Below are positions 12,401 to 20,638 of a DNA stretch of 64,000 nucleotides, piece after piece (the first letter of the stretch is position 1; every line of letters begins with the position of its first letter). The position numbers were made by a program, and so were the translations under genes. The DNA lies in NCBI GenBank assembly GCA_033675265.1, contig JAUJYZ010000706.1, positions 101,001 to 165,000 of the forward strand, given 5' to 3'. Source of the stretch: Actinostola sp. cb2023. Taxonomy: Eukaryota > Cnidaria > Anthozoa > Actiniaria > Actinostolidae. The notes below the pieces were generated by a model that was not told where the DNA came from, made no database searches, and saw nothing but the letters and a program-made list of their open reading frames with translations.

Positions 12401-15400
12401 TTGTGGCCAAAAGATCTACCGGTCTCTCCGATATAAAACGTTTCACATTCTCCGCACGGGATGGAATAAATCACTCCGATCTTCTTTTCTTTTGGTAGCG
12501 GGTCTTTAGGCTTGGACAAGATCTGTCTCAGCGTGGTTAATGGTTTTACGCAGACTTCAATCCTGTGGCTTTCTAGGACACAGAATTTTGCCACAAAATT
12601 ACACTGCTCTATTTAAGAAATTTTGATCTGTCATCTATTACACATTCTTAACTTGCTAGTTTCCTTGCTCGCGCATATTGTCGTTTTTGTTTTTGTTTTT
12701 TGTTTTTGTTTGCGCGCGCTATTTGTTTACAACGTAATAGCCGTTAGTTTTGACGAATTACTACCATTTTACACCCTGAAGATGGACCATGTGTCCGAAA
12801 GCTTGGTTTTAAAATAAAAATGTTTTGGTTGAAGAAACGAACAAACTCATTATGTCTACACCAACCAGCAAATAATTACTTAAAACTGTACTTGTTGTCA
12901 TCGTGTTCAAATATCACAACAAATATTACATGGAAACTCATTTAACTTTATGTCCGTAATTATTCAAAGCGTCCTCGTGTCTCATAACATCGCCGGCTTC
13001 TGCCTTTCAGGTAAGTGATTTCAGCTTTGAGTAAAATCATAGTTAATGAAATGGTTGCGACTTGCTAAACGTTAGATATATGTTGTGTACGGTCACGATT
13101 GGGGGAAAAGAAACGAAAAAAAAGATAGAACAATGCTGTTTGCTGAGTTTCAAATGCCGTTTTTACACCTGAGTGCTTTACCGAGGTAAATAATAATAAT
13201 AATAATAATAATAACTTTATTTATATAGCGCTTTTACATGGACAACTTACAAAGCACTTTACAACTGATACAACTAAAATAAACGTAATCATAATCCAAA
13301 AATTTGTTGGTAATGAAAATTTGTTGGTAAAGCTAAGGTTACTAAGATGAACCCTTCAAGAAACAATAGTTTTCTGATTATAGTACCATGGTAAAGCACA
13401 GGTAGCCCAAGCTCAGTATCAGTGGCGTAAATACAGTAAATGTATAGGCTTTCTCGTTCTCTGGCGGAATAAATAAATAAAAAATCGTTTGCCTTTATTC
13501 GACTCGTACTTGTTCCTTGTATTGTCATTTACCTCTGTAGGAATTTCTAGGCCATTCCGCTTGAAATTGAGAGAGTTACGGCGATTTAAAAAAAAATTCC
13601 CTACCAGTAAGAAAATATAGAAGGTAGGTCACTCATGACCGCCAGCGAACTCACATGGTCCCACTCAAATGCTCGTAAATCTCTCGAAACTAGACATAAC
13701 GCCAAATTTCTTTCGGTAAACTGTAGTCCAATACAAGTCCGATAAATCACACTGCCATTCCCTTCTCTTACTCATCGCTATCTGCATCCATGAGCAAGGT
13801 TTTTGTGACTTTCATCGGCAACATGAACCTCTGTACCTTCAAGTCTGACACGGATTTTGAACGGCCGTACAAAAAATGCACTCACCGGGGAGGGACAGAG
13901 GTACAATACAATACAATAGTTTATTTCAACACGTGTCGTCCAGGAGCGTGAAGCTCGTTCAAAATACGAACGTGCAGTATGTATAAGAATCTAATCAAGT
14001 CGACACTTGAATAAAATTTCGTTCTATCATAGATTACAGTATTTCTTGTGTCAAATTATGCTTCTGATTTCAAGGAAAAGGCCTTTGGAGCAAATTCCAA
14101 ATGGGGTATTGAAAATCAACACGAATTCGAAGAAAAGATTTTGTTATAATCTATGACAAGATATGGTTGCAATCCTCACGGGAGGGTACGGAAATTGTAT
14201 TCAAGTGTCAAATGTACCTCTGTCCTTCCCCGGTGTGTGCATATTTTGTACGGCCGTTCAAAATCCGTGTCAGACTTGAAGGTACAGAGGTTCATGTTGC
14301 CGATGAAAGTCACAAAAACCTTGCTCATGGATGCAGATAGCGATGAGTAAGAGAAGGGAATGGCAGTGTGATTTATCGGACTTGTATTGGACTACAGTTT
14401 ACCGAAAGAAATTTGGCGTTATGTCTAGTTTCGAGAGATTTACGAGCATTTGAGTGGGACCATGTGAGTTCGCTGGCGGTCATGAGTGACCTACCTTCTA
14501 TATTTTCTAACTGGTAGGGAATTTTTTTTTAAATCGCCGTAACTCTCTCAATTTCAAGCGGAATGGCCTAGAAATTCCTACAGAGGTAAAGGACAATACA
14601 AGGAACAAGTACGAGTCGAATAAAGGCAAACAATTTTTTATTTATTTATTCCGCCAGAACGAGAAAGCCTATACATTTACTGTATTTACGCCACTGATAC
14701 TGAGCTTGGGCTACCTGTGGTATAAACACTGCATTTGAAACCCAGCAAACATCATTCTTCTATCTTTTTGCTCTTACTCTAAACGTCAGTAAAGTTAAAG
14801 GCCCAGCTTAGACCGTGATGCTTAGCGCGCATGCTAATCAAATTAGCCATTTTTGTGATGCTGAAAATTCATCAAGTGAGGTTTACAATCCGTCTGCATC
14901 GACCGTTTGAGAATTATTTTATTCAGTTAAGTTAATTACTAGTATTCGTTTATGAGCAAGGGAAGTTTTTAGCGCTTTATTTTTTATTTTTAAGTCTTTT
15001 GGGAATTTATTTCGATTTTCATGTCGAAGCAGGTCCGCGGATGATCTCGACTACCAGGTGATTGCGAGTAATTCGTCTTCGTTCTTCAGTTTTCGACCTG
15101 TGCAACGAACGAAAACGAAGCTTGGGCTTCAAAGGCAGAACAAACAGTATTTTAGCTGAATTTCTACTACACAAAACTTCAGTAACAGAAGACACCGAAA
15201 CTCGAAGAAGGCGAAGTATTACTAGCCGAAGGTACACATTGGCCTTTGCATCAACACTTGATCGCTTCATTTTCAATATCCTTAGTACAAAGAAACATTG
15301 TGTTAGTGTTTTACTGATGATCATAACAGCTAATTATATATACAAGAAAATTGAGTAATTGGTGTCGAAGAAGAATACTTTATACCACCGTACCTCAGCG

Positions 15401-18400
15401 TGACTAAAATCACTCTCGAGCTAGTCGAGTGTGTTCATACTTAGCTTTCTTCTTCCAGAAAGGCATACATGTCCAATACTCACCATCTGATACGGATGGT
15501 GAAAGTTGATTTACCACGGTATCAGATGGTGAAGTCATTAGTATGTGTAAATCATGCATACTGATGATTCAGGAATTGAAATTCATTTTTTTTTTTTTAA
15601 TGTATTCAGTAATTAAAAATAAAATTGGCCTTCCTTTCCACCTCCCCTCCCCCCATCTCCACTGACACCCTGTGTGCCAGAGGATGATGGTACCACGGTG
15701 CATCTCATTATCCGATGGTGAAATTGGTGGTTTGGTCACCCTGTGGCATATTGCATATATTACAAGTCTTTGCCGTAAAAATTAAAAATTGCCGTTTTTT
15801 CGCCTCTAGGAGTACTTTGCATAGATTCCGGCGGTCACTTGTTTCCATTTTGAAAGATCGAGAGTTATTATAAAGATCTCAGTACTCATCTATCAAACGG
15901 CGTACTCGGACAGCCAACACACGAAGGACAAAGCCTCGACCTCGTGAGGTTCAAAACAAAAATAGAAGCGCGAAAAGCATCACGGTCTAAGCTGGGCCTT
16001 TAAGTAGTACTCTTTATAACGGTGTTATACATTTCTTTTAACCTTTGAATTTATATTTTTGTTCGTTGTTCGCCATTCCTTTCTATCATTGACTATAATA
16101 AAATGAAGTAATGAATAAGGAAATGATCTTGGGCGGCATAAGTCAATCAATCTATCAATTAAAAACTGATCAAATACCCCCCAGAAATATACTCGAGAAA
16201 AAATAGAAAAACTCTGATCAGGAACTGGAGGGAAATTTGCATGAGCATGCGCTTAACCGCTGGACCATAAAAGCGTGATTTCGGAAGCACAAAAAACGAT
16301 TATAGCAATAATAATGCTATATTTTATTCTGTTGCTATTATGATCATCAGATTTCGACAAAAAGGCTTAATATAGTCAAATGTTAATTTAATTCTGGCTT
16401 TTCACTGATCACTGGCTATTCACAAAATTCGTATTTTGTTTGATATTGAACGGCACAGGAAGCCCAAGCTGGGATTTTGTGGATTATATCTTTATTTTTA
16501 GTTCTATGAAATGGTAATTTTTTGTGGAGATTTGGGCTGGATTTCAAGCAATATGCAAAAAATGTATATTTTTGAGTAATGAAATTTATGCAAACTTTAC
16601 ACTTCAATAAAATGTTTACACTTTGACCGATCTCAGCATCATATCTAAAAATATGACCTTGGATGGGAACATTACAAGAACATTGGAATACTGACAGAAG
16701 AGGCCCTACTATAAAACGAATACCATAATAAATGTGTTGACGATAAATTCACGTTCTACAAATTATGACGAAGAAATTGTCGAAAATCTTCGACCAAGCG
16801 ATTTTTCCCAGAGAAGTTACTGGAATTTTTCAAAACAGGAAACATGACTTTAATGAATTATGTTGTGGAATTTATGGAGATTTCGGCTCAATTTCGAGAT
16901 AACTAACTTTAAGGATTGGGATAATTGAGTATTCCAGACATCATACACAAGTTTACCTTCGTTTATTTGAAGTTGATTTGGTGTTGATGAAAGCTAAGAT
17001 ATTAATAATATACATTCCATATGTATAAGAATCGACTAAATGTATATACTTTCCCTTACACATTCTTCGCGACTGAGCTTGCAACGTGGACAAACTGTTT
17101 ACTCCATGTCAGCTGGCCGCCATGTTGTCCAAAATAGAGTATTTAGCACAGCAAAAGAACAGGAATTTGATAACAAATAAAGGCATAATACTCTAATATT
17201 TCGATCAATGAAATAACTTTAAGGCACAAAGATAGCATTAAGAATTCATTTCTGCGTGTTCAGTACATACAATTCTCGTAATACGTCCTCAAAAACTGTA
17301 AACATTGGAACCAAACAACTTGTCTCGAGTACATCTTGCCGTTCATCTGACTGTGGCGACGCATGCGCACACAAAATTCCCTCCTGTTCTGATCAGGTAA
17401 TTTAATTTCAGTTCATTGTGATATAGTAGTCTGAGTTCGTATGCGCTTATATTGCATTGAGGGTAGGGTGGGGCTATTTAATATTTCGGGATTCCGAAAA
17501 CGTTCCGATTTTACCGAATGTGATACATTCGTTTTCACGTGATCAATCAGAGTACTTATTTCATTGTTTGATTGCTTAGTTTTGAGATGTACGTGTCATT
17601 GTCATTCATGTGGTCATTTCATTTTCGAATTATGTAACTATGTTTATAACTATGTTTAGTACCATGCAACCATCACAATATATAGCTAATTGCATAATCG
17701 TTGTCGGGTTGAAATTCATAAATCATAGAAGCTGAGACCGCAAGGATGTATGGAAAATCAGTTCATGACCCGCATTACAGGCAGATATATTCATTTTTCT
17801 CGTAGTTTTGAAGGTATATGAGCTATTTAACTAAGATCCTACAAGTCTGGATAAAAAGGTCGATCATTTGACGGTGTTATTTGAGAGTTTTAATTTCCCA
17901 GAATTCCTTTTGGTCATAGCTTTCATGATTTTCAACCCGACAACGATTATGCAATTAGCTATATATCAGTTGAATGACAATCGATGTCTAGATGACAAAT
18001 TAATTCATCTCAGATGTTCATGAACTATAATAATTAATAATAATTTATTTTAATACTACTTTTAATACTATCGAACTTTATTCTTCTCTTTCGATGTTGG
18101 AATATTCTCAATCTAGGAGATAAAATTTAACTACATAGCACTGATTGAAGCCGTTCAGATCGTGCTAAATTATGATCAATGATCAATCTTGGCAGCCAAC
18201 TTATTCTTGCGTCTCTCTTTATACTCCGTTTATATCTAGTTTGTTGACATAAAATATGTCGAAAGCAAAGTCGGCCAATACAAAATAATAGTGTTTTGTT
18301 GGCAACAAATGCAGTTTTCAAAAATTATTCCTCGGAGAAATTCAATTCGGCGTAACGTTATATCAACATGGTAATCAATCTATCACGTGCTTTTTTGCAG

Positions 18401-19036
18401 GCGTATTGCGATTCAGGAGGATGGACTTTGATCGCTCGATTCTCCAACAATGATGCAGATAACTGGATGAGAGATGACGCTGACTGGTGGTACAATATCA
18501 TGACGGCTCAAGGCACCACAACCAACCCATCTGTCAATCAAGACATGATATCACCCGCCTTCTGGTCAGTCCAAGGTAATGACATCAAGATTACGCGCTC
18601 TGACGATCCTTCCCACACGGCTCTACTGCGCACTACGTCAAACTGCTTGGGGTTACAAACTTTTCGTTCCAAGATAACAAGCTATGGAACTTTTACACAT
18701 AGCACAGTATGGGCAAGCGATCAGTGTCGTGGAAGTTGTCACGTGGTTTACGGGGGCAACTACCAGTCTACTAATGGTTTCAGTCAGAGTCGTTGCAGTA
18801 GTACTATACAAAGCAGCGACTACATTGGATTTTGGTGTGACTGGAGTGGTGGAGATGGAGCAGTATTGATGATTGGTGGTGGAGGTCCAGGCTGTAATCG
18901 AGCTGATCACGGCATCGCCATTACCGAAAGTAACAGTGCAGCATTCGTAGATGGAGGGGCCGGTGAATGTGATTATGGGAATTATGCTGATAGGGATTGC
19001 TCTCAGTCCTATGCCCTCAATTTGTGGATCAAATAA
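95..19036 (+). CDS. Copy A: secreted multi-lectin gene, 3' part (9 exons)
   Basis: This is the 3' part of the first gene in the tandem array; its signal peptide, first H-lectin triplet and Kazal exons must lie left of the window. Visible exons are 95-471, 696-863, 1257-1367, 2400-2516, 3110-3200 (H-lectin repeats 4-6), 4189-4566 (C-type lectin), 8294-8416 (EGF), 12970-13010 (mini-exon) and 18401-19036 (fibrinogen-related, TAA stop). They join with phases 1-0-0-0-0-1-1-1-0 and no frameshift, giving about 679 residues. Every exon before the last has exactly the same length as in copy B, and the last is 6 nt shorter. This copy looks intact and functional. The role (secreted carbohydrate recognition) is inferred from the domains. 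The weakest part of the model is the 41-nt mini-exon. Confidence 0.85.
696..863 (+). CDS. Copy A exon: H-type lectin repeat 5, first part
   Basis: The acceptor TATTTTCAG|GGTAAA and donor GTG|GTACGT define 56 codons, phase 0-0. The peptide runs [13 protein letters not shown]..., then [19 protein letters not shown], and ends EEIDV. The domain is completed by DWMAFETL in the next exon. This is the usual H-lectin pattern of a Pro-x-Val strand, a WVE turn and an FxVC strand. Confidence 0.88.
1021..1206. repeat. (ACAG/ACAC)-rich low-complexity intron tract
   Basis: Imperfect ACAG, AGAC and ACAC repeats. The 128-, 69- and 62-residue open frames here are compositional artefacts. In copy B most of the corresponding intron is occupied by a 65-bp minisatellite, followed by a shorter ACAG tract. 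Confidence 0.9.
1257..1367 (+). CDS. Copy A exon: end of H-lectin 5, start of H-lectin 6
   Basis: The acceptor ATGCGCAG|GACTGG and donor GAG|GTAATT define 37 codons, phase 0-0. It begins [11 protein letters not shown], the last strand of repeat 5, and ends SDNYAFCE. Compared with copy B (33506-33616) there are two replacements, Gly/Ala and a final Glu/Lys. The first copy of the 108-bp repeat begins just after the donor. Confidence 0.85.
1372..2310. repeat. 108-bp minisatellite, about 8.7 units (copy A)
   Basis: The landmark ATGTGACATGG recurs every 108 bp from 1379 to 2244 (8 periods with a 1-bp slip). Each unit contains GTGTAAG|GTAGTT followed by ATGTGACATGGTAGGATTTGG. This resembles the real exon end, donor and first intron bases (TGTGAG|GTAATTCAAGTATGTGACATGG). 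The array therefore seems to have grown out of the exon-intron junction. Confidence 0.93.
2400..2516 (+). CDS. Copy A exon: H-type lectin repeat 6, middle
   Basis: The acceptor CATTTCAG|AGCGTG and donor GAG|GTAATA define 39 codons, phase 0-0. The peptide starts [21 protein letters not shown] and ends NGISAWIE, the first half of an H-lectin fold. Copy B (35541-35657) differs only at synonymous sites. Confidence 0.86.
2517..3109. other. Intron with AAT-rich low complexity
   Basis: This intron contains a long imperfect AAT/AATG tract at about 2800-2972. A short near-palindrome at about 2570-2640 repeats CCCTCGAAGCAAGGAAGAGA in both orientations. No coding potential beyond low-complexity frames was seen. 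Confidence 0.8.
3110..3200 (+). CDS. Copy A exon: end of H-type lectin repeat 6
   Basis: The acceptor TTCCTCAG|AACATC and donor TCAG|GTATGG define 30 codons plus one base (phase 0-1). It reads [20 protein letters not shown] and ends LQYTVVS, the closing strand. The odd base joins the C-lectin exon to make Asp. Two replacements from copy B: N/D and M/I. Confidence 0.86.
3201..4188. other. Intron before the C-lectin exon
   Basis: No gene is seen. About 3300-3440 holds an imperfect inverted motif (TTTCCAA/TTGGAAA runs flanked by GCGCAC and GTGCG) of MITE type. Most of 3540-4110 is absent from copy B, which keeps only short remnants at 36520-36600, so one copy has gained or lost about 0.5 kb here. 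Confidence 0.6.
4189..4566 (+). CDS. Copy A exon: C-type lectin domain
   Basis: A single exon carries a whole C-type lectin domain. The acceptor is GTTTCAG|ATATCTG and the donor CGAG|GTACCG, phase 1-1, 126 codons. It starts [15 protein letters not shown], has the WIGF core strand, then [12 protein letters not shown] and HWNDVTC. QPN in place of EPN or QPD, together with WND, forms the Ca2+/sugar site. EPN normally favours mannose and QPD galactose, so specificity cannot be read directly. Six or more cysteines fit the long-form fold. An upstream in-frame ATG at 4101 lies in the intron and is not a start. Copy B has two replacements. Confidence 0.93.
4567..5823. other. Conserved intron segment after the C-lectin exon
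   Basis: This stretch is nearly identical to copy B 37018-38277. It contains a short triplicated motif (CCAATCTTGTAAGTCG, 4955-5021) that carries a GTAAGT donor-like string. The short open frames here have no recognisable domain, and they are conserved only because the whole segment was duplicated. Confidence 0.65.
4955..5021. repeat. Three-unit repeat of about 22 bp
   Basis: Three tandem copies of TTCACCAATCTTGTAAGTCG with small changes; the same is present at 37405-37472 in copy B. Confidence 0.8.
5824..7345. repeat. 70-bp minisatellite, about 22 units (copy A)
   Basis: The landmark TACTAGTAGTTACTCAG recurs from 5824 to 7295 at a 70-bp step with single-base slips. Each unit carries an inverted pair, GTTACTCAG and CTGAGTAAC (or the variant CTGAATAAC), about 21 bases apart, so each strand could form a hairpin. 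Unit variants (TATTTAA, TCTTTAA and TATTGAA spacers) are interspersed. Copy B has 21 units at the same place. Confidence 0.96.
7574..7699. mobile_element. Foldback MITE, about 50-bp arms
   Basis: Inverted arms begin GCGGCCGC and share the core GTCTTTAGTTCCGTCACGCA. They flank a short loop (GGCCCATAGACTGTGCG). The same element lies at 39976-40102 in copy B, so it predates the duplication. The 85-residue frame across it is just the palindrome read through. Confidence 0.85.
7700..8293. other. Intron upstream of the EGF exon
   Basis: Plain AT-rich intron. It contains the empty sites of three copy-B insertions: between 7745 and 7755 (B 40152-40913), at GGTTAATGG near 7870 (B 41042-41523), and at GACTAACTC near 8113 (B 41769-41909). 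Confidence 0.75.
8294..8416 (+). CDS. Copy A exon: calcium-binding EGF domain
   Basis: The acceptor TTTTTAG|ATATCG and donor ACAG|GTACAT define 41 codons, phase 1-1. It reads [12 protein letters not shown], then [12 protein letters not shown] and a final cysteine in GRTC. The DIDEC start, central Asn and SYTC are the calcium-binding EGF signature with six cysteines. One replacement relative to copy B (Gly/Asp). Confidence 0.94.
8699..8940. mobile_element. Foldback MITE with arms of about 105 bp
   Basis: The arms start GGACCTTACGCACGAGAAAA and are almost exact reverse complements (inner end TTGCCGTCGCGG type). The loop is about 30 bp. The element is also present at 42494-42732 in copy B. Confidence 0.88.
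9368..10940. mobile_element. Large foldback element (1.57 kb), copy A
   Basis: Left arm sequence from about 9370 (TATCTGTCAGGAGCCCATTA) returns in reverse complement ending near 10940, and the similarity continues several hundred bases inward (e.g. GACTCCAGCGCCGAAGACGG). Both arms carry the same Ser/Glu-rich reading frame: [20 protein letters not shown] on the minus strand at 10704-10492, and its decayed plus-strand mirror near 9610-9770. The centre encodes no recognisable transposase. The element is shared with copy B (43179-44742). Confidence 0.75.
11138..11276. mobile_element. Foldback MITE, about 45-bp arms
   Basis: Arms TTACAGTTAGAGTTGTGTAA and their reverse complement enclose GCCTCGCCTACGGCTCG. 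The same element lies at 44941-45079 in copy B. Confidence 0.82.
11849..11997. mobile_element. Nested palindromic MITE, copy A only
   Basis: Arms GGCCCGGTTGCACGAAAGGT and their complement enclose repeated GGATAA/TTATCC motifs. Copy B reads straight through here (CGGACACATGGTCCATC near 45650), so the insertion came after gene duplication. It interrupts stem II of the left-arm hammerhead-like motif. The target duplication is unclear. Confidence 0.85.
12153..12594 (-). pseudogene. Penelope-like GIY-YIG endonuclease fragment
   Basis: Two overlapping minus-strand frames (12594-12373 and 12446-12153) hold one broken domain. The first reads [20 protein letters not shown], the GIY-YIG core (Tyr-Ser-Ile-Pro-Cys, then Tyr-Ile-Gly-Glu-Thr-Gly-Arg). 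The second continues with [16 protein letters not shown], then [16 protein letters not shown], the His-containing Penelope C-terminus. A frameshift lies near 12400-12430 and the reverse transcriptase part is absent. Such nucleases nick the target for retrotransposition; this copy is dead. Confidence 0.8.
12775..12802 (+). ncRNA. Hammerhead-ribozyme-like core motif (right arm, copy A)
   Basis: CTGAAGA (12776-12782) matches CUGANGA. A GGAC/GTCC stem with a CATGT loop follows, then GAAA (12797-12800). These are the conserved core boxes and stem II of a hammerhead ribozyme, as known from Penelope-like elements. I could not find a convincing stem III or cleavage box, so it may be degenerate or active only as a dimer. 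Confidence 0.45.
12970..13010 (+). CDS. Copy A mini-exon linking EGF and fibrinogen-related domains (predicted)
   Basis: The EGF exon ends in phase 1 and the last exon begins in phase 0, so an exon of 3n+2 nt is required. This 41-nt stretch fits: TTCAAAG|CG before and TTTCAG|GTAAGT (strong donor) after. It reads [14 protein letters not shown], and joined to [10 protein letters not shown] gives the usual SC...FQ-YCD start of a fibrinogen-related domain. Copy B differs only at one synonymous base (GCC/GCT). The acceptor AAAG is weak. Alternative: another exon I did not recognise. Confidence 0.55.
13011..13396. other. Intron with (AAT)n and an ACTTTATTTATATAGCGC motif
   Basis: An (ATA)n tract at about 13188-13212 is followed by ACTTTATTTATATAGCGCTT, a repeated sequence type; a related ATTTATATAGCGC string also occurs near 61648. 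It is shared with copy B at 54599-54980. No coding content. Confidence 0.6.
13397..14719. mobile_element. Copy-A-only element of two ~507-bp inverted arms
   Basis: 13397-13904 (starting CACAGGTAGCCCAAGCTCAG) and 14214-14719 (ending in its reverse complement) are near-perfect inverted copies around a 309-bp loop. In copy B the site is only a few bases (GTAAAGCGCTCAGGTATAAAC near 54980), which may be an empty site or an excision scar. A short frame in the arm ends [11 protein letters not shown] but has no identifiable domain. Confidence 0.88.
14799..15999. mobile_element. TTAA-flanked TIR element (1.2 kb, copy A)
   Basis: The left end AGGCCCAGCTTAGACCGTGA and its exact reverse complement at the right end are each bordered by TTAA (14795-14798 and 16000-16003). 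TTAA duplications are typical of piggyBac and Kolobok superfamilies. No transposase is present. The opposed 98- and 101-residue frames inside are not recognisable. Copy B has a 785-bp version at 55068-55852. Confidence 0.88.
16214..17396. mobile_element. TIR element, CTGATCAGGAAC ends (copy A)
   Basis: CTGATCAGGAACTGGAGGGA at the left is mirrored by TCCCTCCTGTTCTGATCAG at the right, each with a GCATGCGC box just inside. The interior is AT-rich and noncoding. Shared with copy B (56076-57485), which is about 0.2 kb longer because of an internal insertion. Confidence 0.78.
17678..17966. mobile_element. MITE with ~37-bp inverted ends
   Basis: ATATATAGCTAATTGCATAA...GTTGTCGGGTTGAAA returns as the reverse complement at 17930-17966. 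Copy B: 57834-58122. Confidence 0.85.
17967..18400. other. Intron end before the last exon
   Basis: AT-rich, noncoding, conserved with copy B. The ATG at 18368 is intronic; reading runs open through the TTTTTTGCAG acceptor by chance. Confidence 0.7.
18401..19036 (+). CDS. Copy A last exon: fibrinogen-related/intelectin-like domain
   Basis: The exon follows TTTTTTGCAG and ends with TAA; it has 211 codons. It starts [20 protein letters not shown], the conserved YCD...GGWTL box of fibrinogen C-terminal-type domains. Later it has [18 protein letters not shown], resembling the GGGG/E calcium-site region of intelectins, and it closes [20 protein letters not shown]. The N-terminal part of the domain is short (see mini-exon). 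It binds glycans or acetyl groups in known families; this specificity is inferred only. Replacements relative to copy B crowd into codons 130-205. Confidence 0.88.
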   Translation, partial: AYCDSGGWTLIARFSNNDADNWMRDDADWWYNIMTAQGTTTNPSVNQDMISPAFWSVQGNDIKITRSDDPSHTALLRTTSNCLGLQTFRSKITSYGTFTHSTVWASDQCRGSCHVVYGGNYQSTNGFSQSRCSSTIQSSDYIGFWCDWSGGDGAVLMIGGGGPGCNRADHGIAITESNSAAFVDGGAGECDYGNYADRDCSQSYALNLWIK

Positions 19037-19256
19037 CAGCAGATACATAAAGAACCATCAAAACTAATTATGGTCACATGACCAGTAATGATTATTACTG
19101 GGGCTTCCTGTGTGTTTTTCTTTTCTTTTTCGTCGTCGTCGTGGTTCGTCACAAATCGCAAATTAAGCTCTATTGTCATATTATGACCTGATTGGCTGGT
19201 CGTTACCAATTCTGATAGACTTAGTAGCTGGTGTTGACAATGGAAATTCTGTTGTT

Positions 19257-19262
19257 AATAAA
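19257..19262 (+). promoter_or_regulatory. Poly(A) signal AATAAA, copy A
   Basis: Canonical AATAAA about 220 bp after the stop codon, conserved at 59461-59466 in copy B. Confidence 0.7.
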
Positions 19263-19735
19263 ATGTGCATTATAACATGTGCATATATTTTTCATAATGA
19301 GTATTATTAGGTATAAGCATTGCTAGTATATATTAGTATTTTAAAATAGAAAATACTGCTTCGCTATGACGATAAACAGTTTTCATTTTTTTCAAACTGG
19401 CAAAATAGCTTCATTAAGAAGCCCGAGTTAACGATAATAGAGCGGTCTCGTTAGAGAAACAATTATTTTGAAAATGTGGCAACCATTCTGTGTCTTTCAT
19501 TGTTGAGGTGAACGATTTCAAACCACTGATTTCAAAATACTGAAGCATGCAAGCACTATTAACTTCATATGTACAGTAAAAACCCGCGTATAAGAACCTA
19601 GGTTTTCCCAGCTAACCTAAAAATGTACTTTTTTTTATAATTACACTTAACTATATTTTCATACTATATGTTCTGATTATATACAACATTATATATTCAC
19701 TATATATTCGAATATTATATACAACATTATCAATA

Positions 19736-20125
19736 TTACACTAACATCGCTTCTTTTCGTTTACCAAATTTTGTCAGGTGGAAATGGACTTTGTTATTTT
19801 TAACAGCTATTGATTTCTCTATTTTTTCATAGTAGTTTAATAGTGCTTTGTAGCCTTTTAAATTAATGCAACTTGCATTATCTTTTCTTTTGTATACATA
19901 AAGTTTGTAGAGGAGAAGTAAAAAATCAATTGTTGATACATTCTCTTTGGATCGAGACCCTATAACTATCAGGCTAAGATTCAATTCAGGCATGATAATG
20001 TTATAGTTTCTTAGCCACAAGGCAATATCATTGTATAGTTTAGACGAAATAAAACACTTTACAAAGAAGTGTTCAGTAGTTTCAATGTCCTTATTACATA
20101 AAGAACAAAACGATGAATCTTTAAT
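19736..20125 (-). pseudogene. LINE reverse-transcriptase C-terminal fragment (copy A)
   Basis: Reading the minus strand gives CSLCNKDIETTEHFFVKC, then ALWLRNYNIIMPELNLS and LLLYKLYVYKRKDNASC. A Cys-x2-Cys...His...Cys knuckle followed by a Tyr/Lys-rich helix is typical of the region after the reverse transcriptase in non-LTR retrotransposons. The N-terminal part is missing. The same remnant lies at 59940-60330, so it predates the duplication. Confidence 0.65.
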
Positions 20126-20638
20126 GTTAAATTAACTTTAAACTTTCAAGAAATGTTTGTTTTAACGGAAATTGCTGCTCCTGGAATCAGGCGATACGGG
20201 TGCGCAACTGTGGAGATTTTTATATCTACGAGTTTCAGCCACCTCCTGCTTGTCATCTTCGCTATTGCGGAACAAATTAAAGTGTTAAAAATAGATTTTT
20301 TTGCTTAACAAAATAAAACCAGTAATTTACCATTACCAGGTAAACACATTAATACAGATTTGCTAGAAATCAATTGCAGTCGTTTACAACTTACCATCAT
20401 CGTCTGTATTGCTACACGATGGTTAAGACCGAAGTGGTGTGTGGTTAGACGTGACTTTTTTAACGAATATCGTGTAATGATACGATCGTGTTAGTACTGA
20501 CTTCACCAATGCTGAAATAGTGTATTATTTACTATTAGTTTTTTTTTTGACACACGTCACTTATTTTGGAGCCAAGCTTTGTGTACCTTACCACTTCATT
20601 ATTTTATAGTTGTATTGTTATTCATTATTCTTATTTAT

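Larger units (their letters stand above)
11787..12851 (-). mobile_element. Penelope-like element fragment with long inverted arms (copy A)
   Basis: The ends AATGAGTTTGTTCGTTTCTT (11787) and its reverse complement (ending 12851) begin arms of about 260-270 bp after removing a nested MITE. Between and into the arms, the minus strand encodes the GIY-YIG endonuclease end of a Penelope-like element. Inverted long terminal repeats and hammerhead-type motifs are known traits of this class. Copy B carries the same element at 45589-54439, broken by two later insertions. Confidence 0.75.

Noticed and set aside
12775..12802. Complete, active hammerhead ribozyme
   Set aside because: Core boxes and stem II are visible but no convincing stem I/III pairing or cleavage triplet was found by eye; kept as a low-confidence motif.
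15019..15358. Opposed ~100-residue frames
   Set aside because: Inside a TTAA-flanked TIR element, not preserved in copy B, no domain.
18368..18400. ATG before the fibrinogen-related exon as a gene start
   Set aside because: The stretch ends in TTTTTTGCAG, a clear acceptor, and lacks a signal peptide; it is intronic.
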